A stretch of DNA of 64,000 bases from Arthrobacter pascens. Its GTDB lineage: Bacteria; Actinomycetota; Actinomycetes; Actinomycetales; Micrococcaceae. Numbering within the stretch: the first letter of the stretch is position 1; every line of letters begins with the position of its first letter. Positions 17,122 to 26,984 of the stretch are shown piece by piece. The notes under the pieces are model-generated. The model was not told the origin of the DNA. It did no database searches and saw only the letters and a program-made list of their open reading frames with translations. The translations under genes were made by a program, and so were the position numbers. The stretch lies in the NCBI RefSeq assembly GCF_030815585.1, contig NZ_JAUSWY010000001.1, positions 1,736,001-1,800,000 of the forward strand. The letters run 5' to 3'.

Positions 17122-19647
17122 GTGGGCGTTCAGCCGGAGACAGAGACCGGAACAGCAGCAGTGGCGGCGGAAGGACCCGAGGAGGGTGCCTACAGCTTTG
17201 CCACGATGGAGGCCAAGTGGCCGCGGGTGTGGGAGGACCTCAAGGTCTTCACCCCGGTTGACGACGGGTCCCGCGAGCGCCGCTACGTGCTGGACATGTT
17301 CCCGTACCCGTCAGGTGACCTCCACATGGGCCACGCCGAGGCCTTTGCCATGGGCGACGTTGTGGCGCGGTACCTGCGCCAGCAGGGCTATGACGTGCTG
17401 CACCCGATCGGCTGGGACTCCTTCGGCCTGCCGGCCGAGAATGCCGCGATCAAACGCAATGCGCACCCCAGCGAGTGGACCTACGCCAACATCGAAACGC
17501 AGGCCGCATCCTTCAAACGGTACGCCATTTCCGCGGACTGGTCCCGCCGGCTGCACACGTCCGATCCCGGCTACTACCGCTGGACCCAGTGGCTGTTCAA
17601 GCGCTTCTACGAGCGTGGCCTGGCCTACCGCAAGGACTCACCGGTCAACTGGTGCCCCAAGGACCAGACCGTGCTGGCCAATGAACAGGTGGTAAACGGC
17701 GCCTGTGAACGCTGCGGAACGCCGGTGACCAAGAAGTCCTTGAACCAGTGGTACTTCAAGATCACCGAGTACGCGGACAGACTGCTGGACGACATGGATG
17801 AACTCCGCGGCCATTGGCCCGAACGCGTCCTGGCGATGCAGAAAAACTGGATCGGGCGGTCCGAAGGTGCCCACGTCAACTTTGCGATCGAGGCCGACGG
17901 CGGGAAGCCCGCCAAGGACGTTACCGTCTTCACCACGCGTCCGGACACCCTGTACGGCGCCACGTTCTTCGTGGTGGCCGCCGACGCGCCGCTCGCCGTC
18001 GAACTCGTGACCGAAGAGCACTCCGCCGCCCTGGACGAATACCGGGAGCAGGTCAAGGCGCTTTCGGAGATCGAACGCCAGTCAACCGAGCGCGAAAAGA
18101 CCGGCGTCTTCACCGGCCGGTACGCCACCAACCCACTCAACGGAGAGAGGCTGCCGGTCTGGGCCGCCGACTACGTGCTGGCCGACTACGGCACCGGCGC
18201 GATCATGGCTGTCCCCGCCCATGACCAGCGCGACCTCGACTTCGCCCAGAAATTCGACCTGCCCGTCAGGGCCGTGCTGGATACCGGCGAGGAGGATCCT
18301 GCCGTTTCCGGCACGGCAACGGCAGGCGAAGGCACCCTCATCAACTCCGGCGCCCTTGATGGCCTGCCGAAGGCCGAGGCCATCCCGGCCGCCATCGAAA
18401 TCCTTGAACAACACGGCACGGGCGAGAAATTCGTCAACTTCCGCCTGCGTGACTGGCTCCTGAGCCGGCAGCGGTTCTGGGGCACCCCGATCCCCATCGT
18501 CCACTGTCCGGCCTGTGGCGAGGTTCCCGTTCCGGACGACCAGCTGCCCGTGACGCTGCCGGCGGACCTGCGGGGCGAAGACCTGTCCCCGAAGGGCACG
18601 TCGCCGCTGGCGGCCGCCGAAGCCTGGGTCAACGTGGACTGCCCGAACTGCCACGGTCCCGCCAAGCGTGACACGGATACCATGGACACCTTCGTTGACT
18701 CGTCCTGGTACTTCCTGCGCTTTGTGTCCCCGGACTACACGGAAGGACCGTTTGATCCGGACAAGATCAACGACTGGATGCCGGTTGGGCAGTACGTGGG
18801 TGGCGTGGAACATGCCATCCTGCACCTGCTGTACGCGCGGTTCTTCACCAAGGTCATCCATGACCTTGGCATGATCGACGCCGATGAGCCGTTCAGCGCA
18901 CTCCTCAACCAGGGCCAGGTGCTCAACGGAGGCAAGGCCATGAGCAAGTCGCTGGGCAACGGCGTCAACCTCGGCGAGCAGCTGGACAAGTACGGTGTGG
19001 ATGCCGTCCGCCTGACCATGATCTTCGCCTCCCCTCCGGAGGACGACGTGGACTGGGCCGATGTCTCGCCGTCGGGATCGGCGAAGTTCCTGGCCCGCGC
19101 CTGGCGGCTGGCACAGGACGTGGCCAGTGAACCCGGCGTGGACGTCACTGCCGGCCATCGCGCCTTGCGGTCCGTGACGCACCGGACCATCGCCGACGCC
19201 GCGGATCTGCTGGACCATAACAAGTTCAACGTTGTGGTGGCCAGGCTGATGGAGCTGGTCAATGCGACACGCAAGGCGATTGACTCCGGTGCAGGCGCAA
19301 AGGATCCGGCCGTACGGGAAGCAGCAGAGGCGGTCGCCGTTATCCTCAGTCTGTTCGCGCCGTACACCGCTGAGGACATGTGGAACGTCCTGGGCCACCC
19401 GGCCTCCGTAGCCAACGCGGGCTGGCCTGTGCACGACGAATCGCTGCTGGTCCAGGACACGGTCACCGCCGTCGTCCAGGTGCAGGGCAAAGTCAGGGAC
19501 CGCCTGGAGGTCTCGCCGGACATCAGCGAGGACCGGCTCCGCGAGCTTGCACTGGCCTCGGAGAACGTCCAGCGGGCGCTTGACGGCCGCGGCATCCGCA
19601 CGGTGATCGTACGCGCGCCTAAACTGGTGAACATCGTCCCGGCGTAG
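17122..19647 (+). CDS. leuS: Leucyl-tRNA synthetase
   Basis: An 841-residue class I synthetase that charges tRNA-Leu. The HIGH-type motif is HMGH at 68-71 ([15 protein letters not shown]), and the KMSKS loop is KAMSKS at 605-610. The inserted editing domain covers about 240-440 ([18 protein letters not shown]). GTG 17122 is preferred: it follows AGAGGGCAGCA, and the longer frame back to 16996 runs through the attenuator hairpin. It is preceded by a leucine leader and terminator, so expression should respond to leucyl-tRNA charging. Length is normal. Confidence 0.93.
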   Translation: MGVQPETETGTAAVAAEGPEEGAYSFATMEAKWPRVWEDLKVFTPVDDGSRERRYVLDMFPYPSGDLHMGHAEAFAMGDVVARYLRQQGYDVLHPIGWDSFGLPAENAAIKRNAHPSEWTYANIETQAASFKRYAISADWSRRLHTSDPGYYRWTQWLFKRFYERGLAYRKDSPVNWCPKDQTVLANEQVVNGACERCGTPVTKKSLNQWYFKITEYADRLLDDMDELRGHWPERVLAMQKNWIGRSEGAHVNFAIEADGGKPAKDVTVFTTRPDTLYGATFFVVAADAPLAVELVTEEHSAALDEYREQVKALSEIERQSTEREKTGVFTGRYATNPLNGERLPVWAADYVLADYGTGAIMAVPAHDQRDLDFAQKFDLPVRAVLDTGEEDPAVSGTATAGEGTLINSGALDGLPKAEAIPAAIEILEQHGTGEKFVNFRLRDWLLSRQRFWGTPIPIVHCPACGEVPVPDDQLPVTLPADLRGEDLSPKGTSPLAAAEAWVNVDCPNCHGPAKRDTDTMDTFVDSSWYFLRFVSPDYTEGPFDPDKINDWMPVGQYVGGVEHAILHLLYARFFTKVIHDLGMIDADEPFSALLNQGQVLNGGKAMSKSLGNGVNLGEQLDKYGVDAVRLTMIFASPPEDDVDWADVSPSGSAKFLARAWRLAQDVASEPGVDVTAGHRALRSVTHRTIADAADLLDHNKFNVVVARLMELVNATRKAIDSGAGAKDPAVREAAEAVAVILSLFAPYTAEDMWNVLGHPASVANAGWPVHDESLLVQDTVTAVVQVQGKVRDRLEVSPDISEDRLRELALASENVQRALDGRGIRTVIVRAPKLVNIVPA

Positions 19648-19702
19648 CCGGTTCCGGCCGCCGGGTCCGTCCGGCGGCCGGCCATGACTCCAGGAGGCAC
19701 AC

Positions 19703-20704
19703 TTGCCCGACCGTGATGCCGCCGCTTGGCTCTGGCTCCGGGAGCGCCTGGCTGCCCTCCGTCCCGCGCCAAGGCATGGAACCGCCGGTCCTTCAGCCAT
19801 CGTCCGCACGGCCGTGGTCACTGACTCCGCGGCCGCGCTGCCGGCTGACTGGATCACCGCGCTTTCCGGCGACGGCCGGCTGACAGTCATCCCCATGCCC
19901 GTGATGGTGGGGGAGGAAATCTATGGTGAGGGTGAGGACGATATCACCGAAACCATCTCGCTCGCATTGGCAACCGGCAGGTCAGTGAAGACCTCGCGCC
20001 CGTCGCCCGGCCAGTTTGAGCAGGCTTTCCTGGCCGCCGAACGGCGGGGGTACGAAGCTGTTGTCTCCATTCACATTTCGGGCGGATTGTCAGGAACCGC
20101 TGATGCGGCCAGGCTGGCGGCCGGCAGAGTGGCCATCCCGGTGGAGGTGCTCGATTCCGGCACGGTGGGCATGGCCCAAGGAATGGGGGTGCAGGCCGCC
20201 GTCGTTGCGGCCGCGGACGGGCAGGATGCAGCCGCCGTCCGCGCCGTTGCCGAGGAACACCTGTCACGGACCAGGGTGTACTTCTATGTTCCCAGCCTCG
20301 AGCAGCTGCGCCGCGGCGGAAGGATCGGGGCTGCGGCCTCCCTCCTGGGAACCATGTTCGCTATCAAGCCCATTCTGGCCGTCGACGGCGGCAAGATCAT
20401 TCCGCTGGAAAAGGTGCGTTCGGCGGCAAAAGCTGTGGCCCGGCTGGAGGAGATAGCGGCCGCCGATGCCGCGTCGCGGCCCGACGGGCAAGTACGGCTT
20501 GCGGTCCATCACTTCGGCAATTCTGCAGAAGCGGAACAGCTGGCGGCCAGGCTCGCCGCTGAGCTGCCCAATTGCCCGCCGGCCCAGATCAGTTCCTTGC
20601 CCGCTGTCCTCGCCGCGCACGCAGGGCTGGGTGTGCTTGCCGTGATCGTCGGGGAGAGCGGGCCTCCGGCCGTGGCGGCGGAACTGCCCGGGCTTTCCAC
20701 ATAG
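19703..20704 (+). CDS. DegV family fatty-acid-binding protein
   Basis: A 333-residue DegV protein. The fold starts near residue 36 with TAVVTDSAAALP, followed by SRPSPGQF, SIHISGGLSGTADAA and the central LRRGGRIGAAASLLG. DegV/FakB proteins bind a fatty acid, in Firmicutes for phosphorylation by FakA; the partner kinase is not in this window. The start is TTG 19703 with a perfect AGGAGG 5 bases upstream. The N-terminal 35 residues (Trp and Arg rich) precede the DegV core. It lies between leuS and comEA. Confidence 0.86.
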   Translation: MPDRDAAAWLWLRERLAALRPAPRHGTAGPSAIVRTAVVTDSAAALPADWITALSGDGRLTVIPMPVMVGEEIYGEGEDDITETISLALATGRSVKTSRPSPGQFEQAFLAAERRGYEAVVSIHISGGLSGTADAARLAAGRVAIPVEVLDSGTVGMAQGMGVQAAVVAAADGQDAAAVRAVAEEHLSRTRVYFYVPSLEQLRRGGRIGAAASLLGTMFAIKPILAVDGGKIIPLEKVRSAAKAVARLEEIAAADAASRPDGQVRLAVHHFGNSAEAEQLAARLAAELPNCPPAQISSLPAVLAAHAGLGVLAVIVGESGPPAVAAELPGLST

Positions 20705-20752
20705 CCTCCGCCGGGCCTGTTGCCGGTGGACACGCCTCCCTAGCGTGGGGAT

Positions 20753-21697
20753 ATGTCACGCCGGGATGCTGGAGCAGCAGCCAGTCATGTGGCGCGCCAT
20801 GCCAGGGACCGGCTGCGGTCCACGTTGGGAGACGGTTCCCGCGGACTGCTCCTGACGGACGGCAGCCCGGAGGGATTCCAGTACGACGACGGCTCAGGCC
20901 ACATGGGGGAGAGCGCAGGCCGCGCCAAACCGGAAGCCGAAATCCGGGACTCCATCCGCCCCCCGCCCCCGGGCACACACCGGATGGGGCAAGCCCTCAG
21001 ATGGCGTCTTGGCCTGCGGGTTGCCGTTCTTCTCGGCATCATCGCGGTCCTGGCCGGCGCCTGGTTCTGGTGGCAGGTGTCCGAGGGCCGGCCTGAGGTT
21101 CTTCCGCTCGATGCCATCTCGCCGGGGAGTGTTCCGGCCGTCCCGGATGGGATACCAGGGGAGGGGCCAGCGACGGAGCCGCCAGCGGGTTCGGGGCAAT
21201 TGGAATCAGGAAAAGGAAACCCGGCAGCTGCCATTGTAGTTGTCCACGTCGCAGGTGCCGTGGCCAGGCCGGGGGTTGTTCAGCTGCCTTCCGGGAGCCG
21301 GGTTCATGAGGCGATTGCCGCCGCGGGCGGGGGCACGATTTCGGCGGACCTCAACCGTCTCAACCTTGCAGCGGCGGTGACGGATGGAGAGAAGATCTAT
21401 GTCCCCGGGCCAGGCGAGCCCCTGCCAGCTGATTCCTCCGGTGCATCATTGGGCCCGGCAGGAACCGGCGACGCTGCCGGGGATACCGCTGTGCAAGGAG
21501 CGGGAGGGAAGACCAACCTCAACACGGCCGGAGTCCAAGAACTTGATGCCCTGCCCAAGGTGGGGCCGGTGCTCGCCCAGCGCATCGTGGACTGGCGGAA
21601 GGAGCATGGACCCTTCAAGACTGTTGAGGAGCTCGATGCGGTGGACGGCGTCGGGCCCAAAATGCTGGAAGCGCTGCTTCCCCTGGTGAGCGTCTAA
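20753..21697 (+). CDS. comEA: ComEA-like DNA-binding protein (SLBB and helix-hairpin-helix)
   Basis: A 314-residue single-pass membrane protein. There is a charged N-terminal region, a membrane helix near 88-107 (LRVAVLLGIIAVLAGAWFWW), a Pro/Gly linker, an SLBB domain (about 160-225, VHVAGAVARPGVVQLPSGSRV) and a C-terminal ComEA helix-hairpin-helix pair (252-314, NLNTAGVQELDALPKVGP). It would bind incoming double-stranded DNA outside the membrane and pass it to ComEC, encoded next. The long N-terminal cytoplasmic part (about 85 residues) is unusual compared with Bacillus ComEA. Confidence 0.88.
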   Translation: MSRRDAGAAASHVARHARDRLRSTLGDGSRGLLLTDGSPEGFQYDDGSGHMGESAGRAKPEAEIRDSIRPPPPGTHRMGQALRWRLGLRVAVLLGIIAVLAGAWFWWQVSEGRPEVLPLDAISPGSVPAVPDGIPGEGPATEPPAGSGQLESGKGNPAAAIVVVHVAGAVARPGVVQLPSGSRVHEAIAAAGGGTISADLNRLNLAAAVTDGEKIYVPGPGEPLPADSSGASLGPAGTGDAAGDTAVQGAGGKTNLNTAGVQELDALPKVGPVLAQRIVDWRKEHGPFKTVEELDAVDGVGPKMLEALLPLVSV

Positions 21698-21740
21698 ATG
21701 CTGTACCCGATGGGGCCTGAAGCCGAGAAGATTGAAGCCG

Positions 21741-23654
21741 ATGAGTAGCCGCAGCCCGTGGAGCCGCTACGTCGAGTCGGCAGTCCGGGTTCAGGCTTTG
21801 CCCGACGCCGCCGGACCTGACGGACTTCTGGGCGCCGCCGGACCTGACGGACGTGGAACTCGCGCCGCTGGACCCGACGGACATCAGGCCGTCGGGCCGG
21901 TCAATGCCCGCCTGACCCGCCCGACCTCCCACGTCGCGGCACAGGTCCGCGGACATTTGGGCAAGCGGCTGCGCGGCCAGGCCCGCGATGCAGCCGGGAC
22001 TGACGTGCCGCGGCGCCGCACGGACCTCCGGCTGGCGTTTCCTGCATTGCTGGTCTGGTGCGCGGCCATCTCGGGCGTCTGGCTGACACCGGAGGCGCTG
22101 GCGGCCGTGTGCGGTGGCCTGCTGTCCATAGCCGGGCTCCTGCTCCACAGGGCCGGCCGGGCCAAGGCCCGGTCAGGGCCACAGCGGGCCGTCCCGCGCA
22201 GCTTCCTGATCACCTCCGCCGTCGCCCTGCTGCTGGCGGCAGCGGCCGCTGGGCATTCTGCCGTCACTTCGTCCCAGCGGTACGATGGCCCCCTCGCCGA
22301 GGCTGTCAAGTCCGGCAAATCCGTCGTCGCAGTTCTGGAGGTGGCCGGCTCGCCCCACGCCCTGGCTCCCGCGGGTCAGGCGGGAACTTCGGGGCGGTGG
22401 TCGGTGGCGGTCACCACTGTGGAGATCACGGCAGGCGGCCAGGTGGTACGTGCCCGCGCGCAGCTGGTGGTCATGGGCGGCGGTGATTGGGGGAAGCTGA
22501 CACCCGGCCAAGTGGTCCGGACCACGGGAAAGCTCAAGGCCGCGGAATCAGGCCAGCCGGAGGCCGGACTTCTGGCTGCAACATCTGCCCCCATGGCCCT
22601 TTCTGCCGCCCAAGGCTGGCAACAGGCGGCCAGGGAGCTGCGTAGCCGCTATGTCTCTGCCGCCGCGTTCCTGGCCGCCGACCCCCGAGGGCTCCTTCCC
22701 GGCATGGTCACCGGAGACACCAGCGCACTGGACGAAGGGCTCAATACAGCCATGAAAGCTGTGGGCATGACCCATCTGACGGCGGTCAGCGGGGCCAACT
22801 GCAGTCTTGTACTGGGCGCCCTGCTGCTGGTGGCCCGTAGCCTTCGGTTGCCCAGGCTGCCCGCGGCGGTGCTGGCACTGGCTGGCCTGGGGCTGTTTGT
22901 GGTGCTGGTGGGTCCGGATGCCAGTGTCCTGCGCGCTGCGTTGATGGGCTCTATCGCCCTCGCTTCTTTAGCCGGCGGCCGCTCCGGCCGCGGCCTTAGC
23001 TTCCTATGCCTTGCTGTCATCGGCCTTCTCGTGTTTGACCCGGGCCTGGGCACGAGCTACGGATTCCTGCTCTCGGTGCTGGCAACCCTCGGAATCATTG
23101 TTCTCGGGCAACGGATGGTCCGCTGGACACCCACAGTGGTTCCGCGCTGGGTGGCGGCAGCTTTTGCCGTGCCGTTGTCCGCGCAGATGCTCTGCGGTCC
23201 GGTCATTGTGCTGCTGCAACCCCAATTTTCCACGTATTCATTGCTGGCGAACGTTGTGGCCTCGCCGCTGGTAGCGCCCGTGACGCTGCTGGGCACGGCT
23301 GCGGTTCCGCTGGTGATCCTGGCGCCGTGGGCAGCCACCGCGCTGATTGCAGTGGCGGGCACCTTCAGTGCCGGCGTGGCGTGGACCGCCAGGTTCACTG
23401 CTGCCCTGCCCGGAGCCTCACTTGCATGGCCCGAGGGAGCCTTTGGGCTTTTGACGATGGTGTTGCTGTCCGCGCTTACCTTGGGCCTTGTGTGGATGGC
23501 CGTCCGCCCCCGGCAGATTGTGCAGTGCGTTGTGGCCCTGCATGGCCGCACGGAGCATTTGCTTGAGCTGGTGGAACGCCGTGTCCGTCGCAGCCGCCAC
23601 TATGCCGTTGTAAATCGGCTTAAGGGGAACGGACGTCCAGGGCGTAGGGGGTGA
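21741..23654 (+). CDS. comEC: ComEC/Rec2 competence channel protein
   Basis: A 637-residue multi-pass membrane protein. The competence domain has the HLTAVSGANCSLVLGALLL signature (about 343-361) and many hydrophobic helices to about 600. No metallo-beta-lactamase domain follows, as in several actinobacterial ComECs. ATG 21741 has GAGAAG 10 bases upstream; TTG 21732 is an alternative. ComEC is the channel for single-stranded DNA uptake. The N-terminus contains three AAGPDG repeats. From base 23317 the 3' end is duplicated, in diverged form, at 27747, suggesting this 3' end was brought in with the neighbouring island. Confidence 0.88.
   Translation: MSSRSPWSRYVESAVRVQALPDAAGPDGLLGAAGPDGRGTRAAGPDGHQAVGPVNARLTRPTSHVAAQVRGHLGKRLRGQARDAAGTDVPRRRTDLRLAFPALLVWCAAISGVWLTPEALAAVCGGLLSIAGLLLHRAGRAKARSGPQRAVPRSFLITSAVALLLAAAAAGHSAVTSSQRYDGPLAEAVKSGKSVVAVLEVAGSPHALAPAGQAGTSGRWSVAVTTVEITAGGQVVRARAQLVVMGGGDWGKLTPGQVVRTTGKLKAAESGQPEAGLLAATSAPMALSAAQGWQQAARELRSRYVSAAAFLAADPRGLLPGMVTGDTSALDEGLNTAMKAVGMTHLTAVSGANCSLVLGALLLVARSLRLPRLPAAVLALAGLGLFVVLVGPDASVLRAALMGSIALASLAGGRSGRGLSFLCLAVIGLLVFDPGLGTSYGFLLSVLATLGIIVLGQRMVRWTPTVVPRWVAAAFAVPLSAQMLCGPVIVLLQPQFSTYSLLANVVASPLVAPVTLLGTAAVPLVILAPWAATALIAVAGTFSAGVAWTARFTAALPGASLAWPEGAFGLLTMVLLSALTLGLVWMAVRPRQIVQCVVALHGRTEHLLELVERRVRRSRHYAVVNRLKGNGRPGRRG
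21807..21882 (+). repeat. Three-copy short repeat in the comEC N-terminus
   Basis: Two identical 19-base copies at 21807-21825 and 21834-21852, and a third with two changes at 21864-21882. Each encodes AAGPDG in frame. Spacing is 27 and 30 bases, so copy number changes would keep frame. Confidence 0.8.
23317..23350 (+). repeat. Left copy of 34-base junction repeat inside comEC
   Basis: These 34 bases are identical to 27747-27780. Upstream of this point the two loci have nothing in common; downstream they are homologous but diverged. That is what an integration or recombination junction in comEC would leave. Confidence 0.75.
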
Positions 23655-23655
23655 A

Positions 23656-23775
23656 ATGGTGGATGTCAGGGCGGCAACCGATCTAATTGCGCGCACCGCG
23701 GCCCAGCAGAACGCGGAGAAGATCCTCCAGCGGGTGGAGGCAGAGGAGAGGCAGGCTCGGCGCGCTGCGATTTAG
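23656..23775 (+). CDS. Tiny hypothetical protein directly after comEC
   Basis: A 39-residue frame starting one base after the comEC stop. It is Ala-, Arg- and Glu-rich with a helix-forming C-terminal half (KILQRVEAEERQARR). GTAGGGGGTG lies upstream as a ribosome site candidate. I do not recognise it. It is the first frame of the island and may be a fragment. Confidence 0.3.
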   Translation: MVDVRAATDLIARTAAQQNAEKILQRVEAEERQARRAAI

Positions 23776-24044
23776 GGCAGACACCTGTATTGTTCATCCG
23801 CCCGGCGTCCGCCGAGCCGTTCACCTACCGGTCGGCGCGGGCGCTGTTCGCCAGCACCGGACGGGAGGTGAAGGTGAACCTGGCGGTGCATGTATGCCGC
23901 GCTAAAAAAGGACTGTGCTGGGACGGACATCTGTACAAGGTTCCTGTTCCACTCGACAACCCGGTGTGGTACGAATGGGACGAGCGCAAGGAACCGCCTT
24001 GCAACTTAGGGTTGGTCCGAATATTTGGAAAGGTAAGGACTAAA

Positions 24045-24200
24045 GTGCTTTCACTCGGAGTTGTTCTACTAATCCTTGGTTATATTTTCAACATTGGAAT
24101 CCTGATAACTATTGGGTGGATTCTGGCTGTTATCGGCCTCGTGCTTTTCGTGCTCGGTGCAATCGGACGCCCTCTTGCCGGAAGACGGTACTGGTACTAA
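24045..24200 (+). CDS. Small two-helix membrane protein, DUF6131-like
   Basis: A 51-residue protein from GTG 24045, with AAGGA 5 bases upstream. Two hydrophobic helices (LSLGVVLLILGYIF and WILAVIGLVLFVLGAIG) are followed by a basic, aromatic tail GRPLAGRRYWY. This matches the small DUF6131-type actinobacterial proteins by general appearance. The frame is open further upstream (to 23790), but the upstream part is hydrophilic, Cys-containing and unrelated to this family, so it is more likely a fragment of something else. Its function is unknown. Confidence 0.5.
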   Translation: MLSLGVVLLILGYIFNIGILITIGWILAVIGLVLFVLGAIGRPLAGRRYWY

Positions 24201-24417
24201 TCGCGCGCTCCGCGCCGCTGCAGGGACCGCGCCAGTCCTCCCCGGTATGCATATTGCCTGGAATGCGCGACGTGGCGATCTCGCCGCAGTCTGGGCGCGT
24301 AGATAAGCCACGCACCACCGACCGGTTGTGGGTCCATTAGTACGGGATCCACGGTGCAGGTGTGGTGGAGTTCGAGGACGACTCAAGCGACTTCAGAACA
24401 CCGGGACAACCCCCGAC

Positions 24418-24651
24418 AAGAGGATCGCGCAGGTCGATCGACTCAAGACTGAGAACGCCAAGCTCAGGGACCGTCTGACACAGGCGGAACAGGCCATCGC
24501 AGAACTCGGCGACTTCCGTGGTCAGGCCCTGGCCCGTCTGGCCGCGCAGCACTGGGAGATCATCCGGCTCCGCGCCACCGCCGACACATCGAGCCGCGTC
24601 GCCCGTCTCCCGGCACGCCGCGCGCAGGCCCCATCGATCGGACCATGCTGA
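24418..24651 (+). pseudogene. Coiled-coil fragment like accessory proteins of tyrosine-recombinase elements
   Basis: The open part reads KRIAQVDRLKTENAKLRD and then a heptad-patterned run to LAAQHWEIIRLRA. Small proteins with this kind of coiled coil (TnpC/DUF6262-like) commonly follow paired tyrosine recombinases in actinobacterial mobile elements. The N-terminal helix-turn-helix part expected for that family is not recognisable and no recombinase gene is present, so this is likely a remnant. The assignment rests on pattern recognition only. Confidence 0.35.
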
Positions 24652-24884
24652 GCTGCCCAGCCGACCCGGCAGCATCTGCGCGACAGCGACTCCGCGCCAC
24701 ACGCGGGTAGTCACAACGCGTCCGCAATGCGATCTCTCTCATGGCGTCAGTGGTCGAATGCAACACGCTGGACGATCCACGTCGCAAACACATCGCCTTA
24801 ACGAACCCGGATCAATGACCACGCAAACCCGACCGCACATCGTCCGGAGGTCTTAGCAGCCCCAAGCTGGTTGTAGGGAGCAGG
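24652..24884. other. Degenerate stretch in the island
   Basis: No full gene. A short open segment near 24718-24818 reads VRNAISLMASVVECN then TLDDPRRKHIALTNPDQ before a stop, but has no start after its preceding stop. It is probably the tail of a broken gene. Confidence 0.35.
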
Positions 24885-25286
24885 TCACGGCTCGAATGGC
24901 AGCAACAGGACCGTGTAGATTCCGAGGATGACGACGCCGGCCGTGACCGCCGCCGTCGAGGTGAGGTCCGGGGGCATGCTTTCCTGGTAGATACCCCTCA
25001 CGGCGCGCCGGACGCCGGGCTTGCGCGTGACGTTGATGGCTAGGGCGGTGACCCCTGCAGCTGCCACGAGAGTTCCGACGAACCAGCCGTGATGGGGCGT
25101 CCAGCGCAGGAAGATCGCGGCAGCGACAACCATCGCCATGGTGGTGGGTCCCCTGGCGAGGTCGGTGCGTCGGCCAGGTCGGGGAGGCGGCGGTGCGATG
25201 ATCCATTCCAGGTCGGCCAGATTCAGCGCGACATTGCGGAGCCAGCGACTCCATCGCAGTGCCGGAGATCGCCAACACATGAGCAT
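24885..25286 (-). CDS. Hypothetical small membrane protein
   Basis: A frame of up to 133 residues. Three hydrophobic segments are visible: TMAMVVAAAIFLRW, WFVGTLVAAAGVTALAIN and AAVTAGVVILGIYTVLLL. The end is acidic (LPFEP). The start is uncertain; GTG or ATG codons near 25140-25145 just before the first helix would give a protein of about 85 residues. I do not recognise the family. It lies alone in the island on the minus strand. Confidence 0.4.
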   Translation of the reverse strand: MLMCWRSPALRWSRWLRNVALNLADLEWIIAPPPPRPGRRTDLARGPTTMAMVVAAAIFLRWTPHHGWFVGTLVAAAGVTALAINVTRKPGVRRAVRGIYQESMPPDLTSTAAVTAGVVILGIYTVLLLPFEP

Positions 25287-25884
25287 GTGGTGGCGAGGGC
25301 GTTATTGGCGTGCTGGTACGGATCTGAAGCTCGCTTTTCGCTCGTTTACGAGCACAGCACCGGACCGATACACACTCCTCCGGGAGTCGGGAAGACCTTG
25401 CTGGCCCAAAGGTCCCAGTACAGCCCTGCGTAGGCACAGCCTGACAAGGGGCACTCTTGACGCCCTTCGAGACGATGAACACTGGGGGAGAGCGGAGCCA
25501 AGTCTCTCCTGTCCAAGGCCCTCAAGACCGGACACGCGGCGACTCAGGAGGCAGTGGAATTCTGCCTAGGCAGCTCTTGATGGCCTGCTTAGCGTGCACC
25601 CATCTCTTGTTCCAACTTTCACTGGCAAGAAAATCTGACATTCTATATAGTTCAAAATGGCCAACTTCGCGCATTTCCGCAGCTCAAAGCCATTTCTACT
25701 ACCCATCTCCGGCTAATAGTTTGTGACCACCAATATTCATTCTTGAGGTATTGGATGCGCCGATGAGGTTCCAATCGGCCGCGAACCTCTGCTGACCGGC
25801 ATTGAGCCGCGGCCCTTGAGAGTCGCACCTTGGGAGAGGAGGCCACCGTCGGCGCATAATGCGTGTACTTGGCGTCCTTAGCCG
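25287..25884. other. Non-coding, partly AT-rich stretch in the island
   Basis: About 600 bases with no convincing gene on either strand. Bases 25620-25760 are strikingly AT-rich for this genome (for example TTCTATATAGTTC), which points to foreign or decayed DNA. Confidence 0.5.
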
Positions 25885-26739
25885 TCACGGGCATCCTGTC
25901 GCCCCGCCGCGGCCAGCCACGTCGACGAGGGCACCGATGAGTTCGGGACCCAGCGCCAGTGCTGCATCGTTGTGGTTCGCCGCCGCTACCTCCACCTCGA
26001 TGACGTAGTTTCCGGCGTCCCGGGCCGCCTGAGCCACCTCCCGGCTCTGCTGTGCGGGCACGATGGTGTCCGCGCTCCCGTAGACCACGGCGGTCGGGAT
26101 GTCCGCTCGCACTACGTTTTCGCGTACCGGGTAGTGATCGCGAAGCATCCAGCCCACCGGCACGCCGTAGGCTGCGCGGCCGAGGTCGGCGAGCGAGGTA
26201 AAAGGTGAGCGCAGCAGCATCGCGGCTGGAGGGTGCTCGGTGGTGAGCTCCGTGACCACCCCGGCGCCGATGCTCTCCCCGAAATAGACGAGCGAGCCCG
26301 CCGGTACTCCTGCCGCACCTGTCAGGAACTCGCGAGCGGCGCGGACATCGCGCGCGAGACCGTCCTCGGACGGGTACCCGGGATTCGCCGCGTAACCGCG
26401 ATAGTCGAAGAGCAGCACGCCGAAGCCGAGCTCGCTGATCGCTCGCCCCAGCCCTGCCCGATTAGCCCGGTTGCCGGCGTTGCCCGGTGCGACGAGCACG
26501 GTCGCGCGGCAGCCGCCTGCGGCTGGCAGGTACCAGGCACCGAGCTCGAGGTCGTCACTCGTCGTGAGCGTGACTTCCTGGGCTCCGGGCAACAGCTCGG
26601 CGGCAGGGCGTGGCTGGCCGCGGTCGGGAAAATAGATGAGCGAGCGTTGGAAGAACCACGGCATGCCAATCAGGAGCCCGACGACGACGAACACGGTCGC
26701 GAGCAGCATGATCCTTCGCGCCGTCAACTTTTTCGCCAC
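25885..26739 (-). CDS. Membrane-anchored alpha/beta hydrolase (BEM46/YfhR-like)
   Basis: A 284-residue protein starting at GTG 26739 (VAKKLTARR), with AGGAC close upstream. One N-terminal membrane helix (about 10-28) is followed by FFQRSLIYFPDRG, typical of BEM46-like serine hydrolases anchored outside the membrane. The nucleophile elbow is GESIGAG, the acid lies in YGSADTIVP and the His in ANHND. Substrate unknown. The frame is open much further upstream, but those residues look non-coding. It lies inside the island, and nothing near it suggests a pathway. Confidence 0.7.
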   Translation of the reverse strand: MAKKLTARRIMLLATVFVVVGLLIGMPWFFQRSLIYFPDRGQPRPAAELLPGAQEVTLTTSDDLELGAWYLPAAGGCRATVLVAPGNAGNRANRAGLGRAISELGFGVLLFDYRGYAANPGYPSEDGLARDVRAAREFLTGAAGVPAGSLVYFGESIGAGVVTELTTEHPPAAMLLRSPFTSLADLGRAAYGVPVGWMLRDHYPVRENVVRADIPTAVVYGSADTIVPAQQSREVAQAARDAGNYVIEVEVAAANHNDAALALGPELIGALVDVAGRGGATGCP

Positions 26740-26906
26740 CGTCCTATGATCGCAGAGCGGTTCGCGCCGCACACGGCACGTGACCCACGACCTGATCACC
26801 GACCGCTGACGCAGGCCGCCGAGCACTGTATGGGGCACGCCGCAACGGGGCGGACGTGACAGCGAAGTTCCGGTCGGCTTGCGAGGCACGAGCCGGTATA
26901 AAGGAT

Positions 26907-26920
26907 CTAAGGGGTATTCA
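26907..26920 (+). repeat. 14-base direct repeat, copy 1
   Basis: CTAAGGGGTATTCA, exactly repeated at 27648-27661. The sequence AGGGGTATTCATCT (26910-26923) also recurs inverted, 13 of 14 bases, at 27737-27750 on the island edge. Confidence 0.7.
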
Positions 26921-26984
26921 TCTGACGGACTAGACTCAGGGCGTGGATGCGGATCGGCCTCGGGCGGGTGCCTCAAGACGGCAG

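Noticed and set aside
18082..19896. Long minus-strand open frame of about 600 codons opposite leuS
   Set aside because: It is the antisense shadow of a high-GC gene; its translation is low-complexity (Arg, Gly, His, Val) and leuS is certain.
23790..24044. Longer start for the small DUF6131-like membrane protein
   Set aside because: The upstream residues are hydrophilic with several Cys and do not fit the family; GTG 24045 has a good ribosome site. The upstream part may be a fragment I cannot name.
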